Below are positions 26,666-35,087 of a stretch of DNA of 64,000 nt, piece after piece. The DNA lies in assembly GCA_028877205.1 (NCBI GenBank), contig JAPPHY010000009.1, forward strand, positions 1-64,000, written 5' to 3'. The translations under genes and the position numbers were made by a program. The DNA is from Chloroflexota bacterium (GTDB taxonomy: Bacteria > Chloroflexota > Dehalococcoidia > Lucifugimonadales > UBA2985). Numbering within the stretch: the first letter of the stretch is position 1; each line of letters starts with the position of its first letter. The notes under the pieces are model-generated. The model did not search any database, had not been told where the DNA came from, and was given only the letters and a program-made list of their open reading frames with translations.

Positions 26666-26702
26666 AGCGGGGGTTGTGCAGATGCCAACCCCCGCTCTTT
26701 GT
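26666..26702 (+). terminator. Intrinsic terminator of the secreted-protein gene
   Basis: An 11-bp perfect stem AGCGGGGGTTG/CAACCCCCGCT with a 9-base loop, followed by CTTTGTT. Confidence 0.85.
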
Positions 26703-26762
26703 TGCTCCTTGAACCACCCCACGTACTGACCGGCCTCATCCTCCCCCTACACCCCTCCACTC

Positions 26763-28010
26763 CTAACCACCCCTGCGCCTGTCCGGCTGGGCTGTCAGCG
26801 CCACTTCCACCTTCTTTATCCGTCTGCCCAGCGTTGATATAACCCTGATCTCCAGGCCGTCCACCTGGAGCTCGTCACCCGGGCTGGGCATCTTCCCCAG
26901 CTGCTGGTACAGCAGGCCGCCGAGCGTATCGAATCCGTCGCCCTCCAGGTTGACGGAGAGAACGCGGTTCACCTCGTCAAGCGGGATGCGAGCGTCCATC
27001 ACTGCCCTGCGCTCGTCGAGCATCTCGTGGAGGGGTTCGTCCACGTCGAACTCGTCCTCGATCTCCCCCACGATCTCCTCCAGCAGGTCCTCGATGGTCA
27101 CGAGCCCAGCGGTGCCACCATACTCGTCAACGACTATGGCGACCTGTATGTGATTCTCCTGGAACTCGCGCAGCAGGTCGTCAAGGCGCTTGGACTCCGG
27201 AACGAACAGGGCTGGCCGAGCAAGGTCCGACGGCTTCACGTCCTCGCCTCCGGCGCCGAAGTTTCGCAGCAGGTCTCTCGAGTGGGAGATTCCGATAATG
27301 TCGTCCAGCGACTCCCTGAAGAGCGGAATCCGGCTGTGCCCGCTCTCGTGCATCATGTCCGCCACTTCTGCCGGCGTGGACTCCGCATCGGCCGCCAGAA
27401 TATCCATCCTGGGCACCATGATCTCTCTGGCCGTGGTCTGGTCGAGTTTCAGGATGGAGCGAATCATCCTGCGCTCGTGGGGCTCAAGTGGCTCATCGTG
27501 GTCGCCCTCGGCGACGTGCTCGGAGAGCCCGTTCGCCAGAGCATCCACCGGGTCCGCACTGGCGTCATTGCGGCCGGCGTTCCCTGCCAGCGCAGCCGCT
27601 ATCGCGCTGCGCAGCAAGTCCAGCGGCGTGGCCAGCAATGCCAGCGGCCACAGCAGCAGGATTGCGAGGCGCGCCGCGGCGGCCCATCGCGCGCCCAGAG
27701 CGGACGCAACGCCCTGCAGTAGCGCCAGCGCGGCCAGGAGGCCTGCGCCCCACAGCGCGAACGCGCTCCAGCCGATGTCCTGTGAGATTGCGAGCGACGT
27801 GACGGCCACAACAGCCGCGGCTGCGACGATCAGCTGCGACGCGACGCGCACGCCGTCGTTTGCTATGTGAACCCGGCGACGCGCTCTACCCTGCTCCGCC
27901 GCGCCGCCCTGTCCGCCCGCGGACGCGTGTCCGTCCACCGCAGCGAGCAGTCCGAAGAGTATCAAGGATACGACAAGGGCTATGGCTTCTAACGAGCCAT
28001 CACCGTCCAA
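26763..28010 (-). CDS. CorC/HlyC-like protein: membrane domain, two CBS domains, transporter-associated domain
   Basis: 415 residues. The N-terminal 150 residues hold about three or four hydrophobic segments, poorly matching the usual CNNM domain and interrupted by a Gly/Ala/Arg-rich stretch. MVPRMDI at about 205 begins the two CBS domains (SHSRIPLFRESLDDIIG, then VVDEYGGTAGLVTIEDLLEEIVGEIEDEFD), which are very well conserved. The C-terminal CorC_HlyC domain (DGFDTLGGLLYQQLGKMP) is complete. The family is linked to Mg2+/Co2+ efflux or ion sensing. It ends next to a convergent terminator and follows glmU by 45 bases. Confidence 0.85.
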   Translation of the reverse strand: MDGDGSLEAIALVVSLILFGLLAAVDGHASAGGQGGAAEQGRARRRVHIANDGVRVASQLIVAAAAVVAVTSLAISQDIGWSAFALWGAGLLAALALLQGVASALGARWAAAARLAILLLWPLALLATPLDLLRSAIAAALAGNAGRNDASADPVDALANGLSEHVAEGDHDEPLEPHERRMIRSILKLDQTTAREIMVPRMDILAADAESTPAEVADMMHESGHSRIPLFRESLDDIIGISHSRDLLRNFGAGGEDVKPSDLARPALFVPESKRLDDLLREFQENHIQVAIVVDEYGGTAGLVTIEDLLEEIVGEIEDEFDVDEPLHEMLDERRAVMDARIPLDEVNRVLSVNLEGDGFDTLGGLLYQQLGKMPSPGDELQVDGLEIRVISTLGRRIKKVEVALTAQPDRRRGG

Positions 28011-28055
28011 GGCGCATCACCTCCCTGCGGGCGCTTCTCGGAGTCTTCCACGCCC

Positions 28056-29429
28056 TCATGCTTCCCTCAGTTCGCTGGGGCTGCCTCTGCCGATGATCCT
28101 GGCCGGGGCGCCTGCAACGCGCGCGCCGGGCGGCACATCCTTCGTCACCACTGACCCGGCGCCCGTACTGGCCCCCGCGCCGATCCGCACCGGCGCGATC
28201 AGCATGGAGTCGCTGCCGATGAAGGCGCCGTCCTCCACGATCGTGCGGTGCTTGTCAACTCCGTCGAAGTTGCAGGTCACGGCGCCCGCGCCTATGTTCA
28301 CGCCCGCGCCCACCCACGAGTCGCCCACGTAGCTGAAGTGGCCCATCTTGGTGCCACGCCCAAGCCTGCTGTTCTTGATCTCTGCGAAGTTGCCCACGTG
28401 CACGCCCGTCTCCACGTGCGAGTCGGGGCGAACGTGGCTGAAGGGGCCGACGTCAACGCCCTCCTCGAGCACGGCACCCTCCACAACCGAGTTCAGTATG
28501 CGACAGCCGTCCGCGATGGAGGAGTCGGTGACCATGGAGCCTGGGCCGATAGCGCATCCCTTGCCTACGGACGTCCTGCCCTGAAGGAACGAGTTCGGGT
28601 ACAATACGCTGTCCTCGCCAATCTCCACTGCCACGTCGATGTAGGCGGGCTCCATCACGCTGACGCCTCGCAGCCGCCAGCCGTCGTTGATTCGCCGGCG
28701 CATCGCCTCCCTGGCCCGATCGAGCTGCACGCCGTCGTTCACGCCGAGCGCCTCCGAAGCGTCCGAGACGCACAGGGACTCGACCGCGTGGCCCTGGCGC
28801 ACCGCCTCTGCGACCAGGGACGTGAGGTACACCTCGCCGTTTGGAGCGGTCGGCAGCCCGCTCAGGGCGCTCCACACCCACGGAGACTGAACGCAGTAGA
28901 CGCCCGCGTTTGCCTCCGCGCTGCAGGCGGACCGGGCGTCCAAGTCGGCCTCCTCGACTATTGCTGCGACGGCGCCGTTGTCGTCCCTGACCACGCGACC
29001 CATGCCGTGTGAAGGCGGGCCATCGCAGGTCAGGATGGTCAGGCAGGCGCCCGTCGACTCGTGGCGATTCACCAGCGCGGAGATCGTGGCGGGCGTGACC
29101 AGCGGTACGTCGCCGTTGATTGCGAGCACGTGGCCCCTGTGCTCTGCCAGCAACGCGCCGGCCTGCGCGAGAGCGTGCCCCGTGCCGAGCTGCTCGGCCT
29201 GCTCAACCGGCGATACGCAGCCGCCGATGGCCTCGCCTACGCCCCGTGCGCCGGGCGCGACCACCGCGACCAGGTCGTCCAGGCCCGCGCCTCGGAGGGC
29301 ATCGGCCACCAGGCCGACCATAGCGCGTCCGCAGATGGGCTGGAGAACCTTCGGCACGCTGGACCTCATCCTGCTGCCTCGTCCCGCCGCCAGTATGACG
29401 GCCTTCCAGCTATCCACTTTCGCCACCAA
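28056..29429 (-). CDS. glmU: Bifunctional UDP-GlcNAc pyrophosphorylase / glucosamine-1-phosphate acetyltransferase
   Basis: 457 residues, as in E. coli (456). The N-terminal uridyltransferase domain has AAGRGSRM (residues 13-20), followed by the GDVPLV motif. The C-terminal half is a left-handed beta helix of hexapeptide repeats, with ENxRPGxxL-type PFSHVRPDSHV, KNSRLGRGTKMGHFSYVGDS and GAGAVTCNFDG carrying the acetyl-CoA site. It makes UDP-GlcNAc, precursor of peptidoglycan or other envelope polymers. The start is not an ATG: TTG at 29429, GTG at 29426 or GTG at 29417 are possible. Confidence 0.95.
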   Translation of the reverse strand: MVAKVDSWKAVILAAGRGSRMRSSVPKVLQPICGRAMVGLVADALRGAGLDDLVAVVAPGARGVGEAIGGCVSPVEQAEQLGTGHALAQAGALLAEHRGHVLAINGDVPLVTPATISALVNRHESTGACLTILTCDGPPSHGMGRVVRDDNGAVAAIVEEADLDARSACSAEANAGVYCVQSPWVWSALSGLPTAPNGEVYLTSLVAEAVRQGHAVESLCVSDASEALGVNDGVQLDRAREAMRRRINDGWRLRGVSVMEPAYIDVAVEIGEDSVLYPNSFLQGRTSVGKGCAIGPGSMVTDSSIADGCRILNSVVEGAVLEEGVDVGPFSHVRPDSHVETGVHVGNFAEIKNSRLGRGTKMGHFSYVGDSWVGAGVNIGAGAVTCNFDGVDKHRTIVEDGAFIGSDSMLIAPVRIGAGASTGAGSVVTKDVPPGARVAGAPARIIGRGSPSELREA

Positions 29430-29515
29430 ACACAGAAGGCGGCCCCACTATTGCCGAGCGCAATGCGAAAGCCACCCTCTCACGCAAGATCTGGGTAAGA
29501 ACTCATCCCGTCAGG

Positions 29516-29545
29516 ATGATAGCATGGCGCTTTTCGCGCTGTCAA
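29516..29545 (-). promoter_or_regulatory. Promoter of glmU
   Basis: Minus strand: perfect TTGACA (29545-29540), 18-base spacer, TATCAT (29521-29516), about 85 bases before the start. Confidence 0.75.
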
Positions 29546-29581
29546 ACCGGGCCGGCCGAGCATCGGGCGAGCGCCGCACTG

Positions 29582-29590
29582 TGGTATGCT
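29582..29590 (+). promoter_or_regulatory. Extended -10 promoter of tRNA-Ser(CGA)
   Basis: TGG-TATGCT ends 10 bases before the tRNA, so transcription would begin very near the mature 5' end. Confidence 0.5.
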
Positions 29591-29600
29591 ATACATTCGC

Positions 29601-29691
29601 GGAGAGGTGGCCGAGAGGCTTATGGCGCCGCTCTCGAAAAGCGGTTCCCGGTTGCACCGGGACGTGGGTTCAAATCCCACCCTCTCCGCCA
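29601..29691 (+). tRNA. tRNA-Ser (anticodon CGA)
   Basis: 91 bases with encoded CCA and the long variable arm of a serine tRNA (TCCCGGTTGCACCGGGA). The anticodon loop CTCGAAA reads codon UCG. The acceptor stem GGAGAGG pairs with CCTCTCC. Confidence 0.96.
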
Positions 29692-29726
29692 GCGGCCCAG
29701 GCGCGCGGCGTGCAACGCCCGCCTGC

Positions 29727-29816
29727 GGAGAGGTGCTGGAGTGGCCGAACAGGCGCGACTGGAAATCGCGTAGGGGAGCAATCCTCTCGTGGGTTCGAAT
29801 CCCACCCTCTCCGCCA
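29727..29816 (+). tRNA. tRNA-Ser (anticodon GGA)
   Basis: 90 bases with encoded CCA, 35 bases after the first tRNA-Ser. The acceptor stem and T arm are identical to that gene. The anticodon loop CTGGAAA reads UCC/UCU. Probably one transcript and an old duplication. Confidence 0.96.
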
Positions 29817-30048
29817 TTTCGAGTCGACAGACGATGTACATGATTCCGGGACTGTTGCAATCCCTGTGTCCCGGGCGGGCGTCCATAGCCCGGAGGCCGG
29901 TCAGGCCATTTGTGACACTGGCGTAAGGCACAAGCCGCTCTTCGTCTCCCGTTGTGCCGGCTTGCGTCATGCCGGAGCGACCGGCCCGGGCGGACCCTAT
30001 CCAGGGCTTTGGCCATAACGAGCAGCTTGGGGAGGCCTCGCTTCAAAC

Positions 30049-31335
30049 GTGCGTATGAGACGGATCATTCCGGCCGGGATGGTGTACGCGGTATCCCCCA
30101 CCGCCGCGGTGATCATGGGGGACTCCCTGATGTACGTTGTGCTGCCTGTCGCGGCACTCGATTTCGGGATCCATGAGCAGTTCGGACTGAGCGCGGCGTT
30201 CTGGATTGGGCTTGCACTCAGCATCAACCGCTTCATTCGCCTGGTGAGCAACGCCCTCGCCGCATCCGTGTACCAGCGGTTTGGCGTGCGCTGGCCTTTC
30301 GTTGCCTCCATTGCCGTGGGCGCACTGACCACGCTTGCATACGGCTTGGGAACTGGTCCCGTGTCGCTGCTGGTTGCCCGGGCCGTCTGGGGCGTCTCCT
30401 ACTCACACATGCGGTTGGCTGCACTCCTGACGGCGTTCGAGGTTGGCACGTCCTCAATGCGAGGCAGGCTGGTTGGCTTCTTCAACTCCGGCCAGCGCCT
30501 CGGCAGCCTTATCGCAGTCACTGTCGGCGTTCTGCTGTTCCAGCTCACGTCGAGAGAGGTGACCTTCGCAGCCCTGGCGGGCCTGGGACTGGTTGGAGTG
30601 ATAATCGCCACTCGAGTTCCCAACCTCAGACCCGAGCGCATACGACCATCCGGTGGAGGCCTGCGGAGCCGGCTGAACCTCTGGGACCTCGCGGTATCCA
30701 GACTGCCCGAGTCTGAACGCGGGCTAAGGCTACGCCTTCTCTCGATCAGCTTGATGCGGTTTGCGGCAACGTTTGCGGGAAACGGCCTGGTCATTGCCAC
30801 CGTGGCGCCGTATCTGGCCGAATTCGCCGACGATAACGAGAAGGTGCTGGGAGGGTCGCTTGCCGTGGTGACGCTCGCGGGATTCCTGGTCGGGTTCAGG
30901 TGGTTTACGGACCTTGGACTTGGCGTGCCGCTGGGCCACCTGTCGGACCGGATGGGCAGGCGTACGTCCATCGCCTACGGAATGATCGCAATGTTCACTC
31001 TGCTGGCCTTCATAGGCGCCGTCGACTCCCTGGTAGGCGCAATTGTCGGGATACCGCTTCTGTTCCTTGCGGCCGTTGGAGTGAACACGGCGCTGGATGC
31101 GGCCATAGGCGAAAGCTCGCCCGACTCAGCCCGCGCCGCGGTGGTGGGCAGATACTCAACCTGGCTGGACCTGGGTGCGGCGTTGGGCCCGTTCACGGGA
31201 TTCCTGATTGCCGACCTGATTGGTTTTCGCGGGGGGTTCCTGGTCGCAGCCGCGCTTGTGGCGGGCGCCTGGACGCTATACACGGCCGTCACAGGCAACC
31301 CGTTCCAGCGAAGGGCCGGTTGGACGAACCGATAA
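30049..31335 (+). CDS. Major facilitator superfamily (MFS) transporter
   Basis: 428 residues and 12 predicted membrane helices with a cytoplasmic break near residue 210. The MFS loop 8-9 signature is seen as GVPLGHLSDRMGRRTSIAYG. The loop 2-3 motif is degenerate (VYQRFGVRWPF). It is probably a drug or metabolite exporter; substrate unknown. The start is GTG 30049 or ATG 30055, with GGGGAGG about 14-20 bases upstream, a rather long spacing. It stands between the tRNA-Ser pair and the tungstate transporter operon. Confidence 0.88.
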   Translation: MRMRRIIPAGMVYAVSPTAAVIMGDSLMYVVLPVAALDFGIHEQFGLSAAFWIGLALSINRFIRLVSNALAASVYQRFGVRWPFVASIAVGALTTLAYGLGTGPVSLLVARAVWGVSYSHMRLAALLTAFEVGTSSMRGRLVGFFNSGQRLGSLIAVTVGVLLFQLTSREVTFAALAGLGLVGVIIATRVPNLRPERIRPSGGGLRSRLNLWDLAVSRLPESERGLRLRLLSISLMRFAATFAGNGLVIATVAPYLAEFADDNEKVLGGSLAVVTLAGFLVGFRWFTDLGLGVPLGHLSDRMGRRTSIAYGMIAMFTLLAFIGAVDSLVGAIVGIPLLFLAAVGVNTALDAAIGESSPDSARAAVVGRYSTWLDLGAALGPFTGFLIADLIGFRGGFLVAAALVAGAWTLYTAVTGNPFQRRAGWTNR

Positions 31336-31391
31336 GTGTGCAGTCTCAAACGGGCGCTCGAAGGCAATCGGCTCGACTCGTCCATCCCGCG

Positions 31392-31420
31392 TTGTGCCCT
31401 GCCCGCATGTCGGCTACAAT
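31392..31420 (+). promoter_or_regulatory. Promoter of the tupABC operon
   Basis: TTGTGC (31392-31397), 17-base spacer, TACAAT (31415-31420), beginning 57 bases after the MFS stop. Confidence 0.7.
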
Positions 31421-31531
31421 ACCGGGAGTACCAATGCGATCATGCTTCCCACACTCCGGCGCCGGCCCGGATGCGCCTCAACGCAGGATGAGAGCTCTCG
31501 GCGGTTCCGATTCGTAGCTGAAACGAGGCCG

Positions 31532-32590
31532 ATGGGGCAGACACCCTCCTCCATCTCCGCATCGCCTCCACGGCCCAGACCCAACAGGAGACCCTTGCAC
31601 ACCCCGAACGCACCATCGACCGCACTCCACGAGCCATACGACCGCGCCTCAAGCTGCGGTGTGCAGCGCCCGACCGCGGCCGCGTGGGCCGCCGCTCTCC
31701 TGGCGCTTGCGATGACGACCCTCGCAGCGTGCTCACCCGTGGGCGGCGAGCCCGCCGGCCGCCTCAAGCTCGCGACCACGACGAGCATGTACCACATCGG
31801 CCTGTGGGACGTCCTGGAGCCGATGTTCGAGCGCGAGCACGGCGTGGACCTGCTGGTGCTCACGGGCGGCACGGGCCAGGCCATCGAGGCGGGCAAGCGC
31901 GGCGACGTGGACGTGCTCACGCTGCACGATGAGGCTCGCGAGCGGGACTTCATCGCGGACTGCCACGGCGTCGCACGCTACCCCATCTCCTACAACCGCT
32001 TCCTCATCGTGGGGCCAGAGAGCGACCCCGCGGGCATACGCGGCCTTCAGCCGGAGGCCGCCCTCCTGCGCATCATGGAGCGCGGCCAGTCCGAGCCGGA
32101 AGCCGTGAAGTTCGTGTCCAGGGGAGACTGGTCCGGCACACACTCGCGGGAGATGCTGCTGTGGAGCATGGCCGGAGAGGATTACGAGGCGGTCAGGTCG
32201 TCCGGGCCGTGGTATATGGAGGCAGGCGCAGGCATGGGCGCCGTGCTGATGATGGCCTACGAGAAGTCCGCATACACGCTGACGGTCAGCAGCACCTACG
32301 AGGCGTCGAGGCAGCGTCAGACGCTGGCGCCGCTCGTCGATCAGGGAGACGTACTGCTGAACATCTACTCAGCCATCGCCGTCAACCCGGAGCGGCACCC
32401 GGGCGTGAACGCGGAGAAGGCCGCCAGGCTGATCGAGTTCCTCACATCCGACGACGTCCAGGACATCATCGGGAGTCTGGGCGTGGACGACTACGGCGCT
32501 CCCCTGCTCGTGCCCGCCAGAGACTGGGGCCCCGCAGGCGAAGCGCCAAGCAGCGTCATTCGCGACACGCGCATCGGGCTATGCCAGTAG
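31532..32590 (+). CDS. tupA: Tungstate ABC transporter substrate-binding lipoprotein (TupA-like)
   Basis: 352 residues from the ATG at 31532 (GAGG upstream). A GTG at 31661 would give a conventional 24-residue lipoprotein signal ending in LAAC, so the true start is uncertain. After the lipobox the mature protein starts KLATTTSMYHIGLWDVL. The TTTS motif and the GGTGQAIEAGKRGDVDVLTLHDEA and YNRFLIVGP segments are those of TupA rather than ModA. It binds tungstate (WO4) outside the membrane. The permease and ATPase follow directly. Confidence 0.88.
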   Translation: MGQTPSSISASPPRPRPNRRPLHTPNAPSTALHEPYDRASSCGVQRPTAAAWAAALLALAMTTLAACSPVGGEPAGRLKLATTTSMYHIGLWDVLEPMFEREHGVDLLVLTGGTGQAIEAGKRGDVDVLTLHDEARERDFIADCHGVARYPISYNRFLIVGPESDPAGIRGLQPEAALLRIMERGQSEPEAVKFVSRGDWSGTHSREMLLWSMAGEDYEAVRSSGPWYMEAGAGMGAVLMMAYEKSAYTLTVSSTYEASRQRQTLAPLVDQGDVLLNIYSAIAVNPERHPGVNAEKAARLIEFLTSDDVQDIIGSLGVDDYGAPLLVPARDWGPAGEAPSSVIRDTRIGLCQ

Positions 32591-32603
32591 GAGTAGACCG
32601 TCC

Positions 32604-33299
32604 TTGGAACTGATCATCGATAGCCTGCTGTCTGCCCTGCGCCTCATTGTGTCCCTGGACGGGGACGTGCTCAGCATAACCGGCAGGACCCTGGCCATCG
32701 CCGCCACCTCGACTGTCCTGGCCGCTCTGATATGTATCCCTGCCGGAAGCCTTATCCACTTCCACGACTTCCGCGGAAAGGCGCTGCTGGTCAACGTCAT
32801 CCAGACACTCTTCAGCATGCCGACCGTGTTCGTGGGGCTTCTGGTATTCATCACCTTCTCGCGCGACGGGCCGCTGGGCGGTCTGGGCATACTCTTCTCG
32901 CCCGCGGCCATCGTGGTGGGCCACGTTGTGCTCATCTCGCCCATCATGGCCGGGCTGACCATCTCCGCCCTGCGCGGCGTCGCGCCTGAGATTCGCGACA
33001 CCGCCGTCTCCTTAGGCGCGGGCAGGACGCAGGCCATCGTCGCAATGGTCAGGGAAGCCCGGTACGGCGTGACGACCGCGGTGCTCATGGGATTCGGGCG
33101 GGCCCTCTCCGAGATCGGCCTCGCCATCATGGTCGGAGGCAACATCCGCGGCTACACCCGCACGCTCACCACCGCCATGTCGCTGGAGACCTCCATCGGC
33201 AACTTCGAGCTGGCGATGGCGCTGGGCATCATCCTGGTATCTCTTGCGCTTTCGGTCAACATCCTGGTGGGCAGGCTCCAGCACAGGCAGCAGCGATGA
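32604..33299 (+). CDS. tupB: Tungstate ABC transporter permease (TupB-like)
   Basis: 231 residues with about five membrane helices and the BPD permease loop AVSLGAGRTQAIVAMVREARYG (EAA-type). The start is TTG, supported by AGGAG ten bases upstream and by the helix positions. It is 13 bases after tupA and overlaps tupC by four bases. FSMPTVFVGLLVF and MGFGRALSEIGLAIMVGGN are typical of the molybdate/tungstate permease branch. Confidence 0.9.
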   Translation: MELIIDSLLSALRLIVSLDGDVLSITGRTLAIAATSTVLAALICIPAGSLIHFHDFRGKALLVNVIQTLFSMPTVFVGLLVFITFSRDGPLGGLGILFSPAAIVVGHVVLISPIMAGLTISALRGVAPEIRDTAVSLGAGRTQAIVAMVREARYGVTTAVLMGFGRALSEIGLAIMVGGNIRGYTRTLTTAMSLETSIGNFELAMALGIILVSLALSVNILVGRLQHRQQR

Positions 33300-34366
33300 T
33301 CACGATTCAGGGCCTCTCCAAGCAGTACGACGGCCACGCCGCCCTCCGCGACGTCAACCTGGATGTGCCGGACGGAAGCGTCACAGCGATCATCGGCCCG
33401 AGCGGTTCGGGCAAGACCACGCTGCTTCGCCTTCTCGACCTGCTTGAGCAGCCGGACGCTGGCTCGATTGTCTTCGATGGCGCGGAGGCGCCAGCGACCG
33501 AGGCCGCGCGGCTGTCTATGCGCCGGCGGATCGGCATAGTGTTCCAGAACCCCGTGGCGTTCAGCGGCAGCGTTCTCGACAACGTCTCCTACGGCCTGCG
33601 CGTGCGCGGCCACGACCGCAGATCGATTCGAGAGAGCGTGCGCCGCGCCCTGGAGACCGTAGATCTGGCCGGCTACGAGAGCCGAAGCGCTCGCACCCTC
33701 TCCGGCGGCGAGATACAGCGCGTGGCGCTGGCCCGCACGATGGTCACGGAGCCGCGGCTCCTCCTGCTCGACGAGCCGACGGCCAACCTGGACCCGATCT
33801 CCACGGCGAGAGTCGAGGAGCTCATCGGCCGCGTTATCGCCGAGCTGCAGACGACGGTAGTCATGGCTACGCACGACATGGCGCAAGGCCAGCGCCTCGC
33901 CGACCGCATCGGCGTGCTCATCGGCGGCTCCATGCTGCAGGTGGGCAACCCCAGCGAGGTGTTCAACCTGCCGAGCAGCGTCCACGTGGCCCGATTCGTC
34001 GGCGTGGAGAACCTGCTGGAGGGCACCGTGGAGTCGGGCGAGGCGGGCATGGTGAACGTGCGCGTCGGCGCTCACCTGGTGGAGGGCGTGTCCGAGCTGG
34101 AGCCGGGCGTGCCGGTGATCGCGTGCGTGAGGCCGGAAGAGGTGGTGCTTGCGCTCACACAGGCCCCGACGAGCGCGCGGAACGCCTTCCCGGGAGTCAT
34201 CACGGCCACGGCGTCGATGGGGCCGCTGGTGCGCGTGACGGTCGACTGCGGGTTCCCGCTGGTGGCGCTGGTCACGGCGAGGTCGGCGCAGGAGTTGGGG
34301 TTGTCGTCCGGCGCGCAGGTCAGCGCGTCCTTCAAGGCCACAGGCGTGCACATCGTGACGCGGTGA
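33296..34366 (+). CDS. tupC: Tungstate ABC transporter ATP-binding protein (TupC-like)
   Basis: 356 residues, longer than a minimal ATPase because a C-terminal TOBE-like oxyanion domain (residues 240-350) is attached, as in ModC. Walker A GPSGSGKTT (residues 34-42), signature LSGGEIQRVALA, Walker B LLLLDEPTANLD and the H-loop MATHDMA are intact. It energises tungstate or molybdate uptake. The start overlaps the permease stop (ATGA). The TOBE domain may allow feedback by intracellular oxyanion. Confidence 0.92.
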   Translation: MITIQGLSKQYDGHAALRDVNLDVPDGSVTAIIGPSGSGKTTLLRLLDLLEQPDAGSIVFDGAEAPATEAARLSMRRRIGIVFQNPVAFSGSVLDNVSYGLRVRGHDRRSIRESVRRALETVDLAGYESRSARTLSGGEIQRVALARTMVTEPRLLLLDEPTANLDPISTARVEELIGRVIAELQTTVVMATHDMAQGQRLADRIGVLIGGSMLQVGNPSEVFNLPSSVHVARFVGVENLLEGTVESGEAGMVNVRVGAHLVEGVSELEPGVPVIACVRPEEVVLALTQAPTSARNAFPGVITATASMGPLVRVTVDCGFPLVALVTARSAQELGLSSGAQVSASFKATGVHIVTR

Positions 34367-34545
34367 TTGGGGGCGTGACGGGCAGGCCTAGTCCCTCGAC
34401 CAGCCCCGCCGAGCGCTCCAGGGACAGGGCTACAAGTCACCAGTTCAGTCCTATCAACACTCGCTCAATGCTAATGCCACACGAGAGGAGGTCTTGTGCG
34501 ATATGACCTGATCCCATACAGATGGCTGGCAAATCCAGGAATCTC

Positions 34546-34554
34546 TGGTATCAT
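34546..34554 (+). promoter_or_regulatory. Extended -10 promoter of the DUF35/thiolase pair
   Basis: TGG-TATCAT, 70 bases before the DUF35 gene. The surrounding sequence is unusually AT-rich for the window. The rest of 34367-34623 shows nothing else. Confidence 0.45.
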
Positions 34555-34623
34555 GATAAAGTTCTTTGTAGCTCAGGAGCCCTAGGGAGCTTGCAGGGAT
34601 TCTGGACCGAATAGGAGGTTCCC

Positions 34624-35037
34624 ATGCCAAGGCCCGTACCAATTCCCGATGAGGTAAGTAAACCCTTCTGGGAGGCTGCGAACGAACGGAGACTAATTGT
34701 CCAGATCTGCCCCCCTTGCGATCTATTGCAATTCCCACCGGAATCGATCTGCCCCCAATGCAACTCTGCCGAGAATCTGGAGTGGAGTGAGGTCAGCGGG
34801 AGGGGTACCATAGATGACTATGTAGTGATACATGACTCACGCCTCAGATTGTTTGTGGAAGAACAGCCCTACAACGTCGCCATCATACAGCTCGAAGAAG
34901 ACCCTGGCATCCAGTTCTTCTCCAACCTTCCTGGGACGCCGGTAGATGAGGTCCCGGTGGGAGCCTCTGTGGAGGTCATATTCGTGGAGGGGGCGGCGCC
35001 CGGTCAACTGATTCCCGAATGGCGAATTGTGCATTAG
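34624..35037 (+). CDS. Zn-ribbon OB-fold protein (DUF35/ChsH2-like)
   Basis: 137 residues. Zinc ribbon with CPPC and, 12 residues on, CPQC near residues 29-47, then an OB fold (SGRGTIDDYVVIHD onward). These proteins are partners of thiolase-like or MaoC-type proteins; ChsH2 in steroid side-chain breakdown is an example. GGAGG lies upstream of the ATG. Its base composition is markedly lower in GC than that of tupC before it. The thiolase-like gene follows after 50 bases, the usual pairing. Confidence 0.88.
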   Translation: MPRPVPIPDEVSKPFWEAANERRLIVQICPPCDLLQFPPESICPQCNSAENLEWSEVSGRGTIDDYVVIHDSRLRLFVEEQPYNVAIIQLEEDPGIQFFSNLPGTPVDEVPVGASVEVIFVEGAAPGQLIPEWRIVH

Positions 35038-35087
35038 GCAGACTAGCCATCATTGCGACACGCCAACGAATAGAGAGGAGTAAGCAA

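Noticed and set aside
29601..29816. Tandem tRNA-Ser genes as an integration (att) site
   Set aside because: No integrase or repeated 3' tRNA end further on; the pair looks like a simple duplicated tRNA unit.
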